DNA of 64,000 nt. It comes from Streptosporangium nondiastaticum. GTDB taxonomy: Bacteria > Actinomycetota > Actinomycetes > Streptomycetales > Streptomycetaceae. How positions within the stretch are numbered: the stretch's first letter is position 1; every line of letters begins with the position of its first letter. Positions 17,906 through 25,735 of the stretch are shown piece by piece. The stretch lies in assembly GCF_003011965.1 (NCBI RefSeq), contig NZ_PXWG01000017.1, positions 21,882-85,881 of the forward strand, written 5' to 3'. The notes below the pieces were generated by a model. The model ran no database searches, had not been told where the DNA came from, and saw nothing but the letters and a program-made list of their open reading frames with translations. The position numbers and the translations under genes were made by a program.

Positions 17906-19218
17906 CCGGGCCCGCACGCGTGACCGGGCCCGTACGAGGCGGCCTCCTGCGGCGCCACCGGGACTTCCGGCTGCTGTGGTGCGGCGAGACCGCCGGCAAG
18001 TTCGGCGCGTCCGTCACCGGGGTGGCGATGCCGCTGATCGCCGTCTCCGACCTGCACGCCGGCCCCTTCGAGGCCGGCCTGCTGACCGCCGCCTCCTGGG
18101 CCCCGTGGCTGCTGATCGGCCTCCCGGTGGGCGCCTGGGTGGACCGGAGCCGGCGCAGACCGGTCATGATGACCGCCGCCGCAGTCTCCCTCGTCCTGTT
18201 CGCCGGAGTCCCGGTGGCCGCCCTGGCCGGGCGGCTGAGCATGGGCCTGCTGCTGGCCGTCGCGCTCCTGACGGGCACGGCCGCCGTGTTCTTCCAGACC
18301 GCCTACAGCGCCTACCTCCCCAGCATCCTGGAACCCGCCGACCAGCCCGAAGGCAATGCCAAACTGCACGGCAGCGCGTCCGCCGCACAGATCGCCGGCC
18401 TCGGCTCCGGCGGCCTGATCGCGCAGTTCGCCGGCGCGGTCAACGGGATGTTCGCCAACGCCGCGACGTTCCTCGTGTCCCTGCTGTGCCTGTCGGGCAT
18501 CCGCCACCGCGAGCCGCGCACCCCCGGGGCGGCGCGCCGCCCCGGCTCCCTGACCGGTGAGATCGGCGAGGGCCTGCGGCTGGTCGCGCGGGACCCCTGG
18601 CTGCGCACGCTGACGCTGTTCGGCGCCACCTCCAACCTGGCCCTGATGGGGTATCAGTCAATACTGGTGGTCTTCCTGGTCCGCACCGTGGAGCTGGCTC
18701 CCGGAACCGTCGGCGCCGTCGTCGCGGCCGCCGGCAGCGGGGGCATCGCCGGGGCCTTCCTCGCGCGCAGGGTCGCCGGCCGCATCGGCACGGCACGGGC
18801 GATGCTGCTCTTCGAGCTCGGCGTGCCCGCGTGCGCCCTGCTCATCCCGCTGAGCACGGACGGAGCCGGCGTCCTCCTCTACGTCACGGGCGGCTTCTGC
18901 GTCGCCGCCGGCGTCGTGGCCGGCAACGTCATCAAAGCGAGCTTCCAGCAGCGCTACTGCCCGCCCGGGCTCCTCGGCCGCCTCACCGCGAGCACGGCGT
19001 TCCTCAACTACGGGACCATCCCGCTCGGAGCGCTGCTCGGCGGCGCGCTCGGTGACGCCCTCGGCATCCGCACCGCCATGTGGATCACGACGGCTGGGGT
19101 CCCGCTCGCCGGGCTGCTCCTGCTCTTCTCCCCCGTCGGGCGGACCCGGGACCTGCCGGCGGACCCGCTGCCGGAGAGCACGGGGGAGGCCGCGTCCCGG
19201 CAGCTCAGTCCGCGATGA
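17902..19218 (+). CDS. MFS transporter (12-TM efflux type)
   Basis: 438 aa, of the MFS_3/enterobactin-exporter-like group. A basic N-terminus ([20 protein letters not shown]) precedes TM1; motif A-like [15 protein letters not shown] lies between TM2 and TM3; about twelve hydrophobic segments follow. Translationally coupled to the ArsR-like repressor (ATGA). Probably exports a toxic or signalling small molecule that is also the regulator's inducer. The final 14 bp overlap the convergent alcohol dehydrogenase gene. Confidence 0.9.
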   Translation: MTGPARVTGPVRGGLLRRHRDFRLLWCGETAGKFGASVTGVAMPLIAVSDLHAGPFEAGLLTAASWAPWLLIGLPVGAWVDRSRRRPVMMTAAAVSLVLFAGVPVAALAGRLSMGLLLAVALLTGTAAVFFQTAYSAYLPSILEPADQPEGNAKLHGSASAAQIAGLGSGGLIAQFAGAVNGMFANAATFLVSLLCLSGIRHREPRTPGAARRPGSLTGEIGEGLRLVARDPWLRTLTLFGATSNLALMGYQSILVVFLVRTVELAPGTVGAVVAAAGSGGIAGAFLARRVAGRIGTARAMLLFELGVPACALLIPLSTDGAGVLLYVTGGFCVAAGVVAGNVIKASFQQRYCPPGLLGRLTASTAFLNYGTIPLGALLGGALGDALGIRTAMWITTAGVPLAGLLLLFSPVGRTRDLPADPLPESTGEAASRQLSPR

Positions 19219-20236
19219 GCACCGCCGCCCCGGTGACGCGGTCCGCCGCCAGGTCGGCGAGCCCCTCGTCCGCCCTGCTCAGCGGATAGCGCTGGACGTG
19301 GACGACGGGGCGGTGCCGGGCCACCTCGGCGAGGTACGCGCGGCCGTCCGCGCGGGTGTTGGCGGTGACGCTGCGCAGGGTGCGCTCCTGGAAGAGGTGC
19401 TGCTGGTAGTTCAGGGGCGGGACGTCCGTCAGGTGGATGCCGGCCACGGCGAGCGTGCCCCCGCGGTCGAGCGCGGCCAGGGCGACGGGGACCAGGTCAC
19501 CGACCGGGGCGAAGAGGATCGCCGCGTCGAGGGGCTCGGGCGGGGCGTCGTACGCGCCCGTGGCGGAGGCGGCCCCGAGGTCGAGGGCCAGGCGCCGCGC
19601 GTCCTCGGCGCGGGTCATCACGTGGACCGTCGCACCCCTGGCCATGGCCAGTTGGGCGGTGAGGTGGGCGGAGGCGCCGAACCCGTAGACGCCGAGGCGC
19701 CCGCCGGGCGGCAGCTCGGCGCGCTCCAGCGCCCGGTAGCCGATGATCCCGGCGCACAGCAGCGGCGCCAGCTCCTCGTCCGGCAGGCCCTCGGGCAGGT
19801 GGTAGGCGTAGCGGGCGTCGACGACGGCGTGCCGCGCGTAGCCGCCGTGGGTGTCCCATCCCGTGTACCGCGAGTGCGGGCACAGGTTCTCCCGGCCGGC
19901 CGTGCAATGCCGGCAGGTCCCGCAGGTGCCCGCCAGCCAGGCGATGCCCACGCGGTCGCCCCGGGCGAAGCCGCCGGCGCCGGGGCCCGTGGCGAGGACC
20001 CGGCCCACGACCTCGTGGCCCGGGGTGCAGTGCGGCACCCGTGGCGCCAGGTCCCCTTCGGCGAGGTGCAGGTCGGTGCGGCACACGCCGCAGGCCCGCA
20101 CCTCGACGAGCAGCCCGGTGGGTCCGAGCGGGCCGAGGGGGCGTTCCACGCGGCGCAAGGGGTGTTCGGCGGCCGGTGCCGTGCGGTCGACGACCCAGGC
20201 CCGCGTGGTCACTGCGCCATCCGTCCCGCTCGCCAC
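19205..20236 (-). CDS. Zinc-dependent alcohol dehydrogenase (MDR family)
   Basis: 343 aa from GTG 20236, chosen for the GGAG seven bases upstream. Catalytic zinc ligands fall in CGVCRTDLH and PGHEVVGRV; the structural zinc uses [15 protein letters not shown]; the NAD(P) fold is [16 protein letters not shown]. The pattern resembles the AdhA-like class that oxidises short-chain or aromatic alcohols. It stands alone and overlaps the MFS gene tail-to-tail. Physiological substrate not determinable. Confidence 0.92.
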   Translation of the reverse strand: MASGTDGAVTTRAWVVDRTAPAAEHPLRRVERPLGPLGPTGLLVEVRACGVCRTDLHLAEGDLAPRVPHCTPGHEVVGRVLATGPGAGGFARGDRVGIAWLAGTCGTCRHCTAGRENLCPHSRYTGWDTHGGYARHAVVDARYAYHLPEGLPDEELAPLLCAGIIGYRALERAELPPGGRLGVYGFGASAHLTAQLAMARGATVHVMTRAEDARRLALDLGAASATGAYDAPPEPLDAAILFAPVGDLVPVALAALDRGGTLAVAGIHLTDVPPLNYQQHLFQERTLRSVTANTRADGRAYLAEVARHRPVVHVQRYPLSRADEGLADLAADRVTGAAVLIAD

Positions 20237-20492
20237 CTCGGGTCTCCTTCTGCCGGCCGGCGGCGGGCACAACCCTCCCCGGCCCGCCGGTTTCATGGTG
20301 CGCCGCCGCGGTCTTCTCCGCCAGTGAAGCCGGCGCGGGCCCGGGAAGCGTCAGCGTCCTGACGGGTCGGACCGGAGCTCGGGGGGGCAGCGGCGCCGGG
20401 CTCAGGTGCGGCAGGACGCTGATGGCGATGTCGGCGAGGCTTGCCTGCAGCACCCTACGATCCGGCGGGGCCGGGACCCGAACGCGCTCGGC

Positions 20493-20515
20493 GAACGTGC
20501 TCGGCGAGCACGTTC
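20493..20515. other. Perfect inverted repeat in 375-bp intergenic region
   Basis: GAACGTGCTC-GGC-GAGCACGTTC (10-bp arms, 3-nt loop), preceded by a near-copy GAACGCGCTCGGC at 20480. It lies downstream of the MBL gene and upstream of the alcohol dehydrogenase on the minus strand. It could be a terminator stem without a T-tract, or an operator. I see no gene in 20237-20611; a TTGACACGTCAA dyad-like element is at about 20533. Confidence 0.6.
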
Positions 20516-20611
20516 AGCGGACGGCGCCTGATTGACACGTCAACTCAAGAGGAAGCCGGGACCGCGTCCCCGTACGGAGCCGGAGCCGGCCCGGGGCTCA
20601 GCTCCCGGGCG

Positions 20612-21520
20612 TCACCAGCGCACCGCGGTGAAGTCGATCGGCCGCGGCTCCATGCGCCGGGCGCGCGCCGTCAGGCCCCTCATCTTCTCGGCCATGACGG
20701 CCGCGGGCAGGACCATGCGGTCGCCGTGACCCGGCAGCAGCCACTCGAACCGCAGCCCGCCCACCGTACGGGCCAGCGACGCCGCCAGCTCCCTGATGGA
20801 GTACCAGGTGACGCTCTCCGCCACCTCGACGTCGTTCGCCGAGCGCGACCAGTAGAAGCTGTCCCCGCTGAAGCAGTACCGCTCGTCGGCGACGTAGAGC
20901 ACGCTGCCCTCGGTGTGGCCGGGGAGCGGGTGGGCGACCACACCGTCGGCGATCTCCACCGCTTCCGTACCGCGCAGGACGCGGTCGGCCCCGGGAGCCG
21001 CGGCGAGATCGCCCTCGTGGATCCACAGCCGGGCCCCGAACCGCCCGGCGTAGCGCAGACCGTGCGCCGCGTGGTCGCGGTGGGTGAGGAGGACGTCGGT
21101 GACGGGACCGATCCCCTCGAAGCGCGCGGCCAGCCGCTCGCTCCACCGCGGGGTGTCGATCATCATCAGCGCCCCGGAAGGCCGCCGCAAGAGGTAGGAG
21201 TTGGCCGCGGCCGTGTGCGGGGAGTTGTGCCCGCAGAGGTACACGGTGTCGTCGAGGGCCAGGGGGAAGGGGTCCAGCCCCGGATCCAGCCGGCCGGCGG
21301 AGGTGCGGATGGAGCGGGTGTGACAGGCGAACGCGGCGGCGTGCAGCTGCCGTTCCTCCTCCTCACCGGCGGGCTGACGGGTGATCACGGAGCGCCCGCC
21401 GGCCACGCCGATCAGGCCCGGCGCGAGCTGCCTGGCGACGTCGCAGTCGGTACAGCGGTCGTCGACGTACCAACCGGGGCCTTCTGCGGACCGGGGGCGG
21501 GTGGTGTGTGCATCGTTCAC
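20612..21520 (-). CDS. MBL-fold metallo-hydrolase with N-terminal cysteine segment
   Basis: 302 aa. The N-terminal ~65 residues contain a Cys pair (DRCTDCDVARQ) resembling the single-cluster ferredoxin-like module sometimes fused to MBL proteins, then the hydrolase: the His motif is variant (LLTHRDHAAHG rather than HxHxDH), followed by PLPGHTEGSVLYV, FSGDSFYW and LLPGHGDRM. Role may be hydrolytic or redox. Start ATG 21520 has only a weak ribosome site. Confidence 0.82.
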   Translation of the reverse strand: MNDAHTTRPRSAEGPGWYVDDRCTDCDVARQLAPGLIGVAGGRSVITRQPAGEEEERQLHAAAFACHTRSIRTSAGRLDPGLDPFPLALDDTVYLCGHNSPHTAAANSYLLRRPSGALMMIDTPRWSERLAARFEGIGPVTDVLLTHRDHAAHGLRYAGRFGARLWIHEGDLAAAPGADRVLRGTEAVEIADGVVAHPLPGHTEGSVLYVADERYCFSGDSFYWSRSANDVEVAESVTWYSIRELAASLARTVGGLRFEWLLPGHGDRMVLPAAVMAEKMRGLTARARRMEPRPIDFTAVRW

Positions 21521-21962
21521 GGTACGGCTCTTCCGACGGGGTCCGGGTCAGGCCGGCGCAACCGGCCTTCGTGACAAGAAGGTTCGCCGGAGGCCGCCGC
21601 GAAGCGGAAGGGGGCTCGGGTCTTGTTTCTCCTGGGCTCGGCGTATCTCTCACCCACCTGCACGGCGGGTCGTTCACCACCCATGACGGCATATGTGCCC
21701 ATCCGGCTTTCGAGACGTCCGGGCCGCGATTCCACTCCTGCGGAGGAGGGGACTCGCCGACGTTCATCTGCCAAATGCCCCGCATTCGAGTGCTTCGCCG
21801 ATAAAGTCGCATTGTGCCGTACCAGCGCTGACGTCGGGTCAACCTGTCGCGTCGGGGCCTCACCCAGGGGTCTCGGGCGGGGCTGGTAGCGCTGCCGCAC
21901 CCGAGGGCTCTCTCAGGGTCTCGCCGGCCGGCGGGTCTCGTGGTCCGAGGAAAGGCGCACAC
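21521..21962. other. 442-bp intergenic region, no convincing gene
   Basis: Locally less GC-rich than its surroundings (for instance around 21660-21820). Frames on both strands here lack the strong third-position G/C preference seen in real genes of this window, and none has a good ribosome site until ATG 21963. Probably holds the promoters of the divergent MBL gene and the 44-aa gene. I see no clear -35/-10 pair. Confidence 0.5.
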
Positions 21963-22097
21963 ATGGTGCAGCACAGAAGGCCGAAGACGCCGGTCGACTG
22001 GAACCTGGTCCGCGGCGTGGCCCGGGCAGTGACGCCGTGGGTGGAGCTGCTGACGGCCGTGACCGCTCTGGCCCTGGCGATGACCGGCAGGGGCTGA
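21963..22097 (+). CDS. 44-aa single-pass membrane peptide
   Basis: Starts MVQHRRPKTPVDWNLVRG and ends with a hydrophobic helix (TPWVELLTAVTALALAM) and TGRG. GAGGAAAGG lies 9 bases before ATG 21963. A basic N-terminus plus one TM helix suggests a small membrane regulator or toxin-like peptide; no homologue is recognised. A strong stem-loop 50 bp downstream would terminate its transcript. Confidence 0.55.
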   Translation: MVQHRRPKTPVDWNLVRGVARAVTPWVELLTAVTALALAMTGRG

Positions 22098-22146
22098 CCC
22101 GCGGGGCGTATCACCAGTACGCCCCGTGGAGCCAGCCTCCTCGGCC

Positions 22147-22178
22147 GCCCGTCGCGGGACTCCGGTCCCGCGGCGGGC
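22147..22178. terminator. Strong stem-loop, probable bidirectional terminator
   Basis: Fourteen-pair stem (one G-U) at 22147-22160 and 22165-22178 around a TCCG loop, in the 294-bp gap between the 44-aa gene (+) and the carbonic anhydrase (-). No T-tract, as is common in Streptomyces terminators. The rest of the gap holds nothing I can assign. Confidence 0.7.
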
Positions 22179-22391
22179 CCACTCTCCGTCCGCGCCGCGC
22201 GAGCGGCACGGGCCGTGCGGCGGCGGATCCTCCCGCCGCCACTCGCCGGCCGGCCGACGAGCCCACACCCTAACGCACGGGGCAGCGCCTCGCCGGGGAA
22301 CCGCGGCGCGGCGGACGTCCGCCTGGAGGACACGGGCAGGCGCATGCCCACGGCGGGCGCGCCGCCCGGGGTCCGCCCTCCGTGGGGCGGC

Positions 22392-23159
22392 TCAGGCAGG
22401 GGTGCCGCTGAGGATGTCGACGCGGCCCGTGTCGAGGGAGTAGTAGGCGCTGACCACCGCGAGCGAGCCCTTCTTCACGAGCGGGGAGAGGTCCTTGTTG
22501 GAGCGCAGGTCGGCCGCGGTCAGCTCGGCCTGGGCGCGGATCATCGTGTCGACCGGGTCGGGGCCGCGCTGCTTGAGGGCCTTCTTGTACGCCGGCTGCA
22601 GTGCCTCGACGATCGCCTGCAGGTTGCCGGGCAGGGTCGCGCCGTCGCGCAGGGCGTCGTACGCCGCCTTCGCCGCGCCGCAGCGCTGGTGCCCGAGGAC
22701 GACGATCAGCGGGGTGCCGCTCGTCAGGGGCCCGTACTCGACGGAGCCGGTGACCACCGGGCCGACGGCCTGCGCGCCGGTGCGCAGCACGTAGAGGTCG
22801 CCGAGGCCGGTGTCGAAGAGGAGCTCGGGAGGCACGCGGGAGTCGATGCACGAGAGGATCACCCCGTACGGCTCCTGCGTCTGCGCCACGAACTGGCGGC
22901 GGTCCGGATCGCGGTCGGGGTGCTGGAGGTTGCCGTTCACCCAGCGCTTGTTGCCCTCCAGCAGCCGCGCGAGCGCCTCCTTGGCCGTGGCCGGGCTCGC
23001 GGTCGGCGGCGCGGGCGTCGTCCTCGGGCGGGCGGCCGCCTTCCCGGCGCTCCTCACGTCCGCGGCGTCCCTCGCGCAACCCGAGAGCATGGCCGCGGCG
23101 GCGGCCGCGAGACCGCCGGTGAGCATCGCCCGGCGATGCGGTTGTCCTGCTGAGCCCAT
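22392..23159 (-). CDS. Beta-class carbonic anhydrase, exported lipoprotein
   Basis: 255 aa from ATG 23159 (GAGGAG upstream). The N-terminus has a twin-arginine (HRR) hydrophobic signal and lipobox L25-S-G-C28, then a Pro/Thr/Ala linker. The catalytic domain has the beta-carbonic anhydrase zinc ligands: Cys in ILSCIDSRVPPE, and His and Cys in VLGHQRCGAAKAA. Catalyses CO2/bicarbonate interconversion, here apparently on the outer face of the membrane; most bacterial beta-class enzymes are cytoplasmic. Confidence 0.9.
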   Translation of the reverse strand: MGSAGQPHRRAMLTGGLAAAAAAMLSGCARDAADVRSAGKAAARPRTTPAPPTASPATAKEALARLLEGNKRWVNGNLQHPDRDPDRRQFVAQTQEPYGVILSCIDSRVPPELLFDTGLGDLYVLRTGAQAVGPVVTGSVEYGPLTSGTPLIVVLGHQRCGAAKAAYDALRDGATLPGNLQAIVEALQPAYKKALKQRGPDPVDTMIRAQAELTAADLRSNKDLSPLVKKGSLAVVSAYYSLDTGRVDILSGTPA

Positions 23160-23380
23160 CGGTGGTTCTCCTCGGCATGGCTGACGCATGGTGACGGTGA
23201 TGGGGATTGTTCACCGCGGTGCGGGTGCTCCTGCGGGAGGCGCGGAGGACCGCCGGGCCCATTTACCACCGACGGCCCAAAGGCGCGGGCGCCGCCGGCA
23301 CCGCTGCCGCGGCGGACCGAAACTGACTGGCCGTCGCACCGGGCCCTCGCCTACGGTGTGGCGACCGAACGAGACACTGA

Positions 23381-23776
23381 ATGGGCAGCACGATGAGCAC
23401 GAACACGGCCGGCCGGCGCACCATGACCCTGTGGCGGCCGACGGGACCGGAGGAGCTGGCGCTGGTCGAGGCGTCCGGCCGGCGGGCCTGGCCCCCGCGC
23501 CTCCCCGACCAGCCGATCTTCTATCCGGTGCTGAACGAGGACTACGCGATCCGCATCGCCCGCGACTGGAACGTGCCCGCCTCCGGCGTCGGCTACGTCA
23601 CCCGCTTCGAGGTGGACGCCGCCTTCGCCGCCCGCTACCCGGTCCGGCAGGCCGGCGGGCGCACGATCCTGGAGCTGTGGGTGCCCGCGGAGGAACTGGA
23701 CGAGTTCAACCGGCACATCGTCGGCACCATCGAGGTGGTCCGGGAGTTCCGGCCGGAGCCGCAGCAGCAGCCGTAG
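23381..23776 (+). CDS. Conserved protein, annotated in Streptomyces as ADP-ribosylation/crystallin J1-like
   Basis: 131 aa (ATG 23393 is an alternative start). Contains MTLWRPTGPEELALVEASG, LPDQPIFYPVLNEDYA and LELWVPAEELDEFNRHIVG, a pattern I associate with a widespread Streptomyces family carrying this label. The label does not prove enzymatic activity; the protein is far shorter than ADP-ribosylglycohydrolases. Neighbours give no hint. Confidence 0.75.
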   Translation: MGSTMSTNTAGRRTMTLWRPTGPEELALVEASGRRAWPPRLPDQPIFYPVLNEDYAIRIARDWNVPASGVGYVTRFEVDAAFAARYPVRQAGGRTILELWVPAEELDEFNRHIVGTIEVVREFRPEPQQQP

Positions 23777-23960
23777 CCGCGACCCGCCCCGCGTGGCCCG
23801 CATCACACCTGACGGGTTACGCGGGCAACGGAGCGTGAATTCTGGCCACCGCCGGATCCGTCCGCCTAGCCTGTGGAAACGGCCCCGGAAAGGCCGCGTC
23901 GCAGCTGATGCCAAGGCTCTGGAAAAACACTTGGCCCGGATCCGCCCCGGACGGTGGTTT

Positions 23961-24731
23961 GTGGCAGGGTACAGACGGAATTTCATCTCCGATTACGACG
24001 GTCTCGCCGGTCAGTGGTGGGATCCTCGCGGGCCGCTCGCGCCGCTGGGCTGGATCGCCCGGGCCCGCGCCGCATTCGTTCCCGATGCCGGTGCCGGTGC
24101 CGGCGCCAATGCCGGTGCTGATGCCGATACCCATACCGATACCGCGGCCGGTGCCCCGCGGGCGCGTCTGCTCGATGTCGCCTGCGGCGGCGGGCTTTTC
24201 GGTCCGCATCTGGCCGGCAAGGGATATCGCGTGTTCGGCGTGGACTTGTCGGCCACGGCGCTCAAGGAAGCGCTCGGGCACGGCTTCGACGCCGTCGCCC
24301 GGGCCGACATCACCCGGCTCCCGTTCGCCGACGAGTCCTTCGACGTCGTCACGGCGGGGCAGTGCCTCGAACACGTACCGGATCCCTTCGCCGTCGTGGC
24401 GGAGCTGTGCCGGGTCCTGCGGCCCGGCGGCACGCTGATCGTCGACACCATTCCCGACACCAGGGTCGCCCGGCTGGTGGCCATCACGTTCGCCGAGAAC
24501 GTCCCCCTCCCGGGCAGGCCCGCCCGCGGCACCCACGACCACCGCCTCTTCGTCAACCGGGAGCGGCTGGCCCGGGTCGCGCGGTCGCACGGCGTGGAGC
24601 TCCGGCTGCTCGGGCTGCGTCCGCGGTCCCGCGACTTCATCCGCTACCTGGCCGGGCGATGCGAGGAGGTTCGCATGGTTCCCATCAAGTCCACTTCCGT
24701 CCTCTACCTCGGCGTGGGGACGAAACGATGA
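23961..24731 (+). CDS. UbiG-like SAM-dependent O-methyltransferase
   Basis: About 256 aa from GTG 23961. The start is uncertain: the frame stays open upstream, but UbiG-type proteins begin just before the LAGQWWDPRGPLAPL motif seen here. SAM site LLDVACGGGLFG, then ADITRLPFADESFDVV and QCLEHVPDP, ending with a UbiG-like MVPIKSTSVLYLG. In ubiquinone synthesis UbiG methylates phenolic hydroxyls of polyprenyl rings. Between the N-terminal motif and the SAM site is a 24-codon Asp/Ala/Gly/Thr insert encoded by a hexanucleotide repeat. Coupled to the prenyltransferase by ATGA. Confidence 0.85.
   Translation: MAGYRRNFISDYDGLAGQWWDPRGPLAPLGWIARARAAFVPDAGAGAGANAGADADTHTDTAAGAPRARLLDVACGGGLFGPHLAGKGYRVFGVDLSATALKEALGHGFDAVARADITRLPFADESFDVVTAGQCLEHVPDPFAVVAELCRVLRPGGTLIVDTIPDTRVARLVAITFAENVPLPGRPARGTHDHRLFVNRERLARVARSHGVELRLLGLRPRSRDFIRYLAGRCEEVRMVPIKSTSVLYLGVGTKR
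24084..24155 (+). repeat. Hexanucleotide repeat within methyltransferase gene
   Basis: Twelve consecutive six-base units of the form (G/A/C)(A/G)T-(G/A)CC, starting GATGCCGGTGCCGGTGCC and drifting to GATACC-type copies. It encodes an alternating [D/G/N/H]-[A/T] linker. The reading frame is preserved whatever the copy number, so length variation would be tolerated. Confidence 0.85.
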
Positions 24732-25627
24732 CGGCGACCCTTCAGCAGCGGCCGGTCCGCGGAGACGCCGTACGCGCATGGCTGGTCGGTGCCCGCCTCA
24801 AGACGCTGCCCGTGACCTTGGCGCCGATCGCCGTCGGGGAGGGAATCGCCCATTCCCTCGGTGCCGTCAGCTGGTGGCGCACCGTCCTGACGCTGCTGTT
24901 CATGCTGGGTTTCGTCCTCGGCACGAACTTCTTCAACGACTACAGCGACGGCGTGCGGGGAACCGACGACGCGCGCCTGGGGCCGGCGCGGCTGGTCGGC
25001 TCCGGGCAGGCCTCGCCGCGGCAAGTCCTGCGCTTCGGGATGTTCCTGTACGCCGTCGCCGTCGTGACCGGCGTGGTCCTGGCCGCGACGGTCTCCTGGT
25101 GGATGCTCGCCGTGACGGTGTACTGCGGGCTCGCCGGCTGGTGCTACACCGGCGGCCCACGGCCCTACGGCTACCGCGCGCTCGGCGACCTCAGCATCTT
25201 CCTCTTCCACGGCGTGATCGCCGTGTGCACCACGGCCGCCGTCCAGCTCGGCCACGTGCCCCTGCTCGCGCTCGGCGCGTCCGTGCCCATCGGCCTGCTG
25301 TCCTGCGCGCTGCTGACGACGAACAACCTCCGCGACATACGGACCGACGCCGCCGCGGGAAAGATCACCGTCGCCGTGCTGCTGGGCGACAAGCGCACCC
25401 GCGTCTACTACGCGCTCTGCGTCACCGGCGCCTTCGCCTCCGCACTGCTCCTTGCCGGCGCCCGGCCCTGGGCGCTGCTGGTGATCGCCGCCGTCCCGTC
25501 CGCCGTCTTCCCGCTGCGCCGCGTGCTCAGCGGAGCACGCGGCAGGGACCTCATAGCGGCGCTGGAGCACACCTGCCTGCTGCTGCTCGCGTTCGGGGCG
25601 CTGCTGGCGATCGGCCTGGCCCTGTGA
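24728..25627 (+). CDS. UbiA-family prenyltransferase, MenA-like
   Basis: 299 aa, eight to nine TM helices. Transfers a polyprenyl group from its diphosphate to an aromatic acceptor. The first Asp-rich motif is NFFNDYSDGVRGTDD (residues 67-81); the second is TTNNLRDIRTDAAAGKIT. Both match 1,4-dihydroxy-2-naphthoate prenyltransferases (MenA) rather than 4-hydroxybenzoate UbiA. Whether this is the primary menaquinone enzyme or a specialised copy cannot be decided; association with UbiG-like and Baeyer-Villiger-like partners favours the latter. Confidence 0.9.
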   Translation: MTATLQQRPVRGDAVRAWLVGARLKTLPVTLAPIAVGEGIAHSLGAVSWWRTVLTLLFMLGFVLGTNFFNDYSDGVRGTDDARLGPARLVGSGQASPRQVLRFGMFLYAVAVVTGVVLAATVSWWMLAVTVYCGLAGWCYTGGPRPYGYRALGDLSIFLFHGVIAVCTTAAVQLGHVPLLALGASVPIGLLSCALLTTNNLRDIRTDAAAGKITVAVLLGDKRTRVYYALCVTGAFASALLLAGARPWALLVIAAVPSAVFPLRRVLSGARGRDLIAALEHTCLLLLAFGALLAIGLAL

Positions 25628-25720
25628 CCAGCCCGTACGGCCGGCCCCGTAACCAGTCCGTGCAGCCGGTCCTGTGACCAGCCCGTGCAGCCAGCCCCGT
25701 TACCCGGCCCGCACCCGGCC
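25621..25720 (+). repeat. 50-bp direct repeat at end of prenyltransferase gene
   Basis: Two imperfect 50-bp copies (25621-25670, 25671-25720), each made of two related ~25-bp halves starting CCTGTGACCAG or CCGTnACC. The first copy includes the prenyltransferase TGA, so the 108-bp gap to the monooxygenase looks created by local duplication. No gene lies in it. Confidence 0.7.
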
Positions 25721-25735
25721 GAAGGAGAAAACCCA

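Noticed and set aside
15631..19218. Very long plus-strand frame running out of frame through the ScfR and ArsR genes and into the MFS frame
   Set aside because: Only its last third matches the real MFS protein; the first two thirds are arginine/proline-rich shadow. The true MFS start is the ATG coupled to the ArsR stop.
20297..20453. Minus-strand frame starting MLQASLADIAIS upstream of the alcohol dehydrogenase
   Set aside because: No ribosome site; it runs into the dehydrogenase in the wrong frame and becomes arginine/glycine-rich shadow sequence.
21517..21900. Minus-strand frame in the MBL/44-aa gene spacer
   Set aside because: Third-position G/C is far weaker than in genuine genes here, and no ribosome site or recognisable motif is present.
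24728..25627. Housekeeping menaquinone menA
   Set aside because: Motifs fit MenA, but neighbours are not menaquinone genes. I kept the family name without assigning the symbol.
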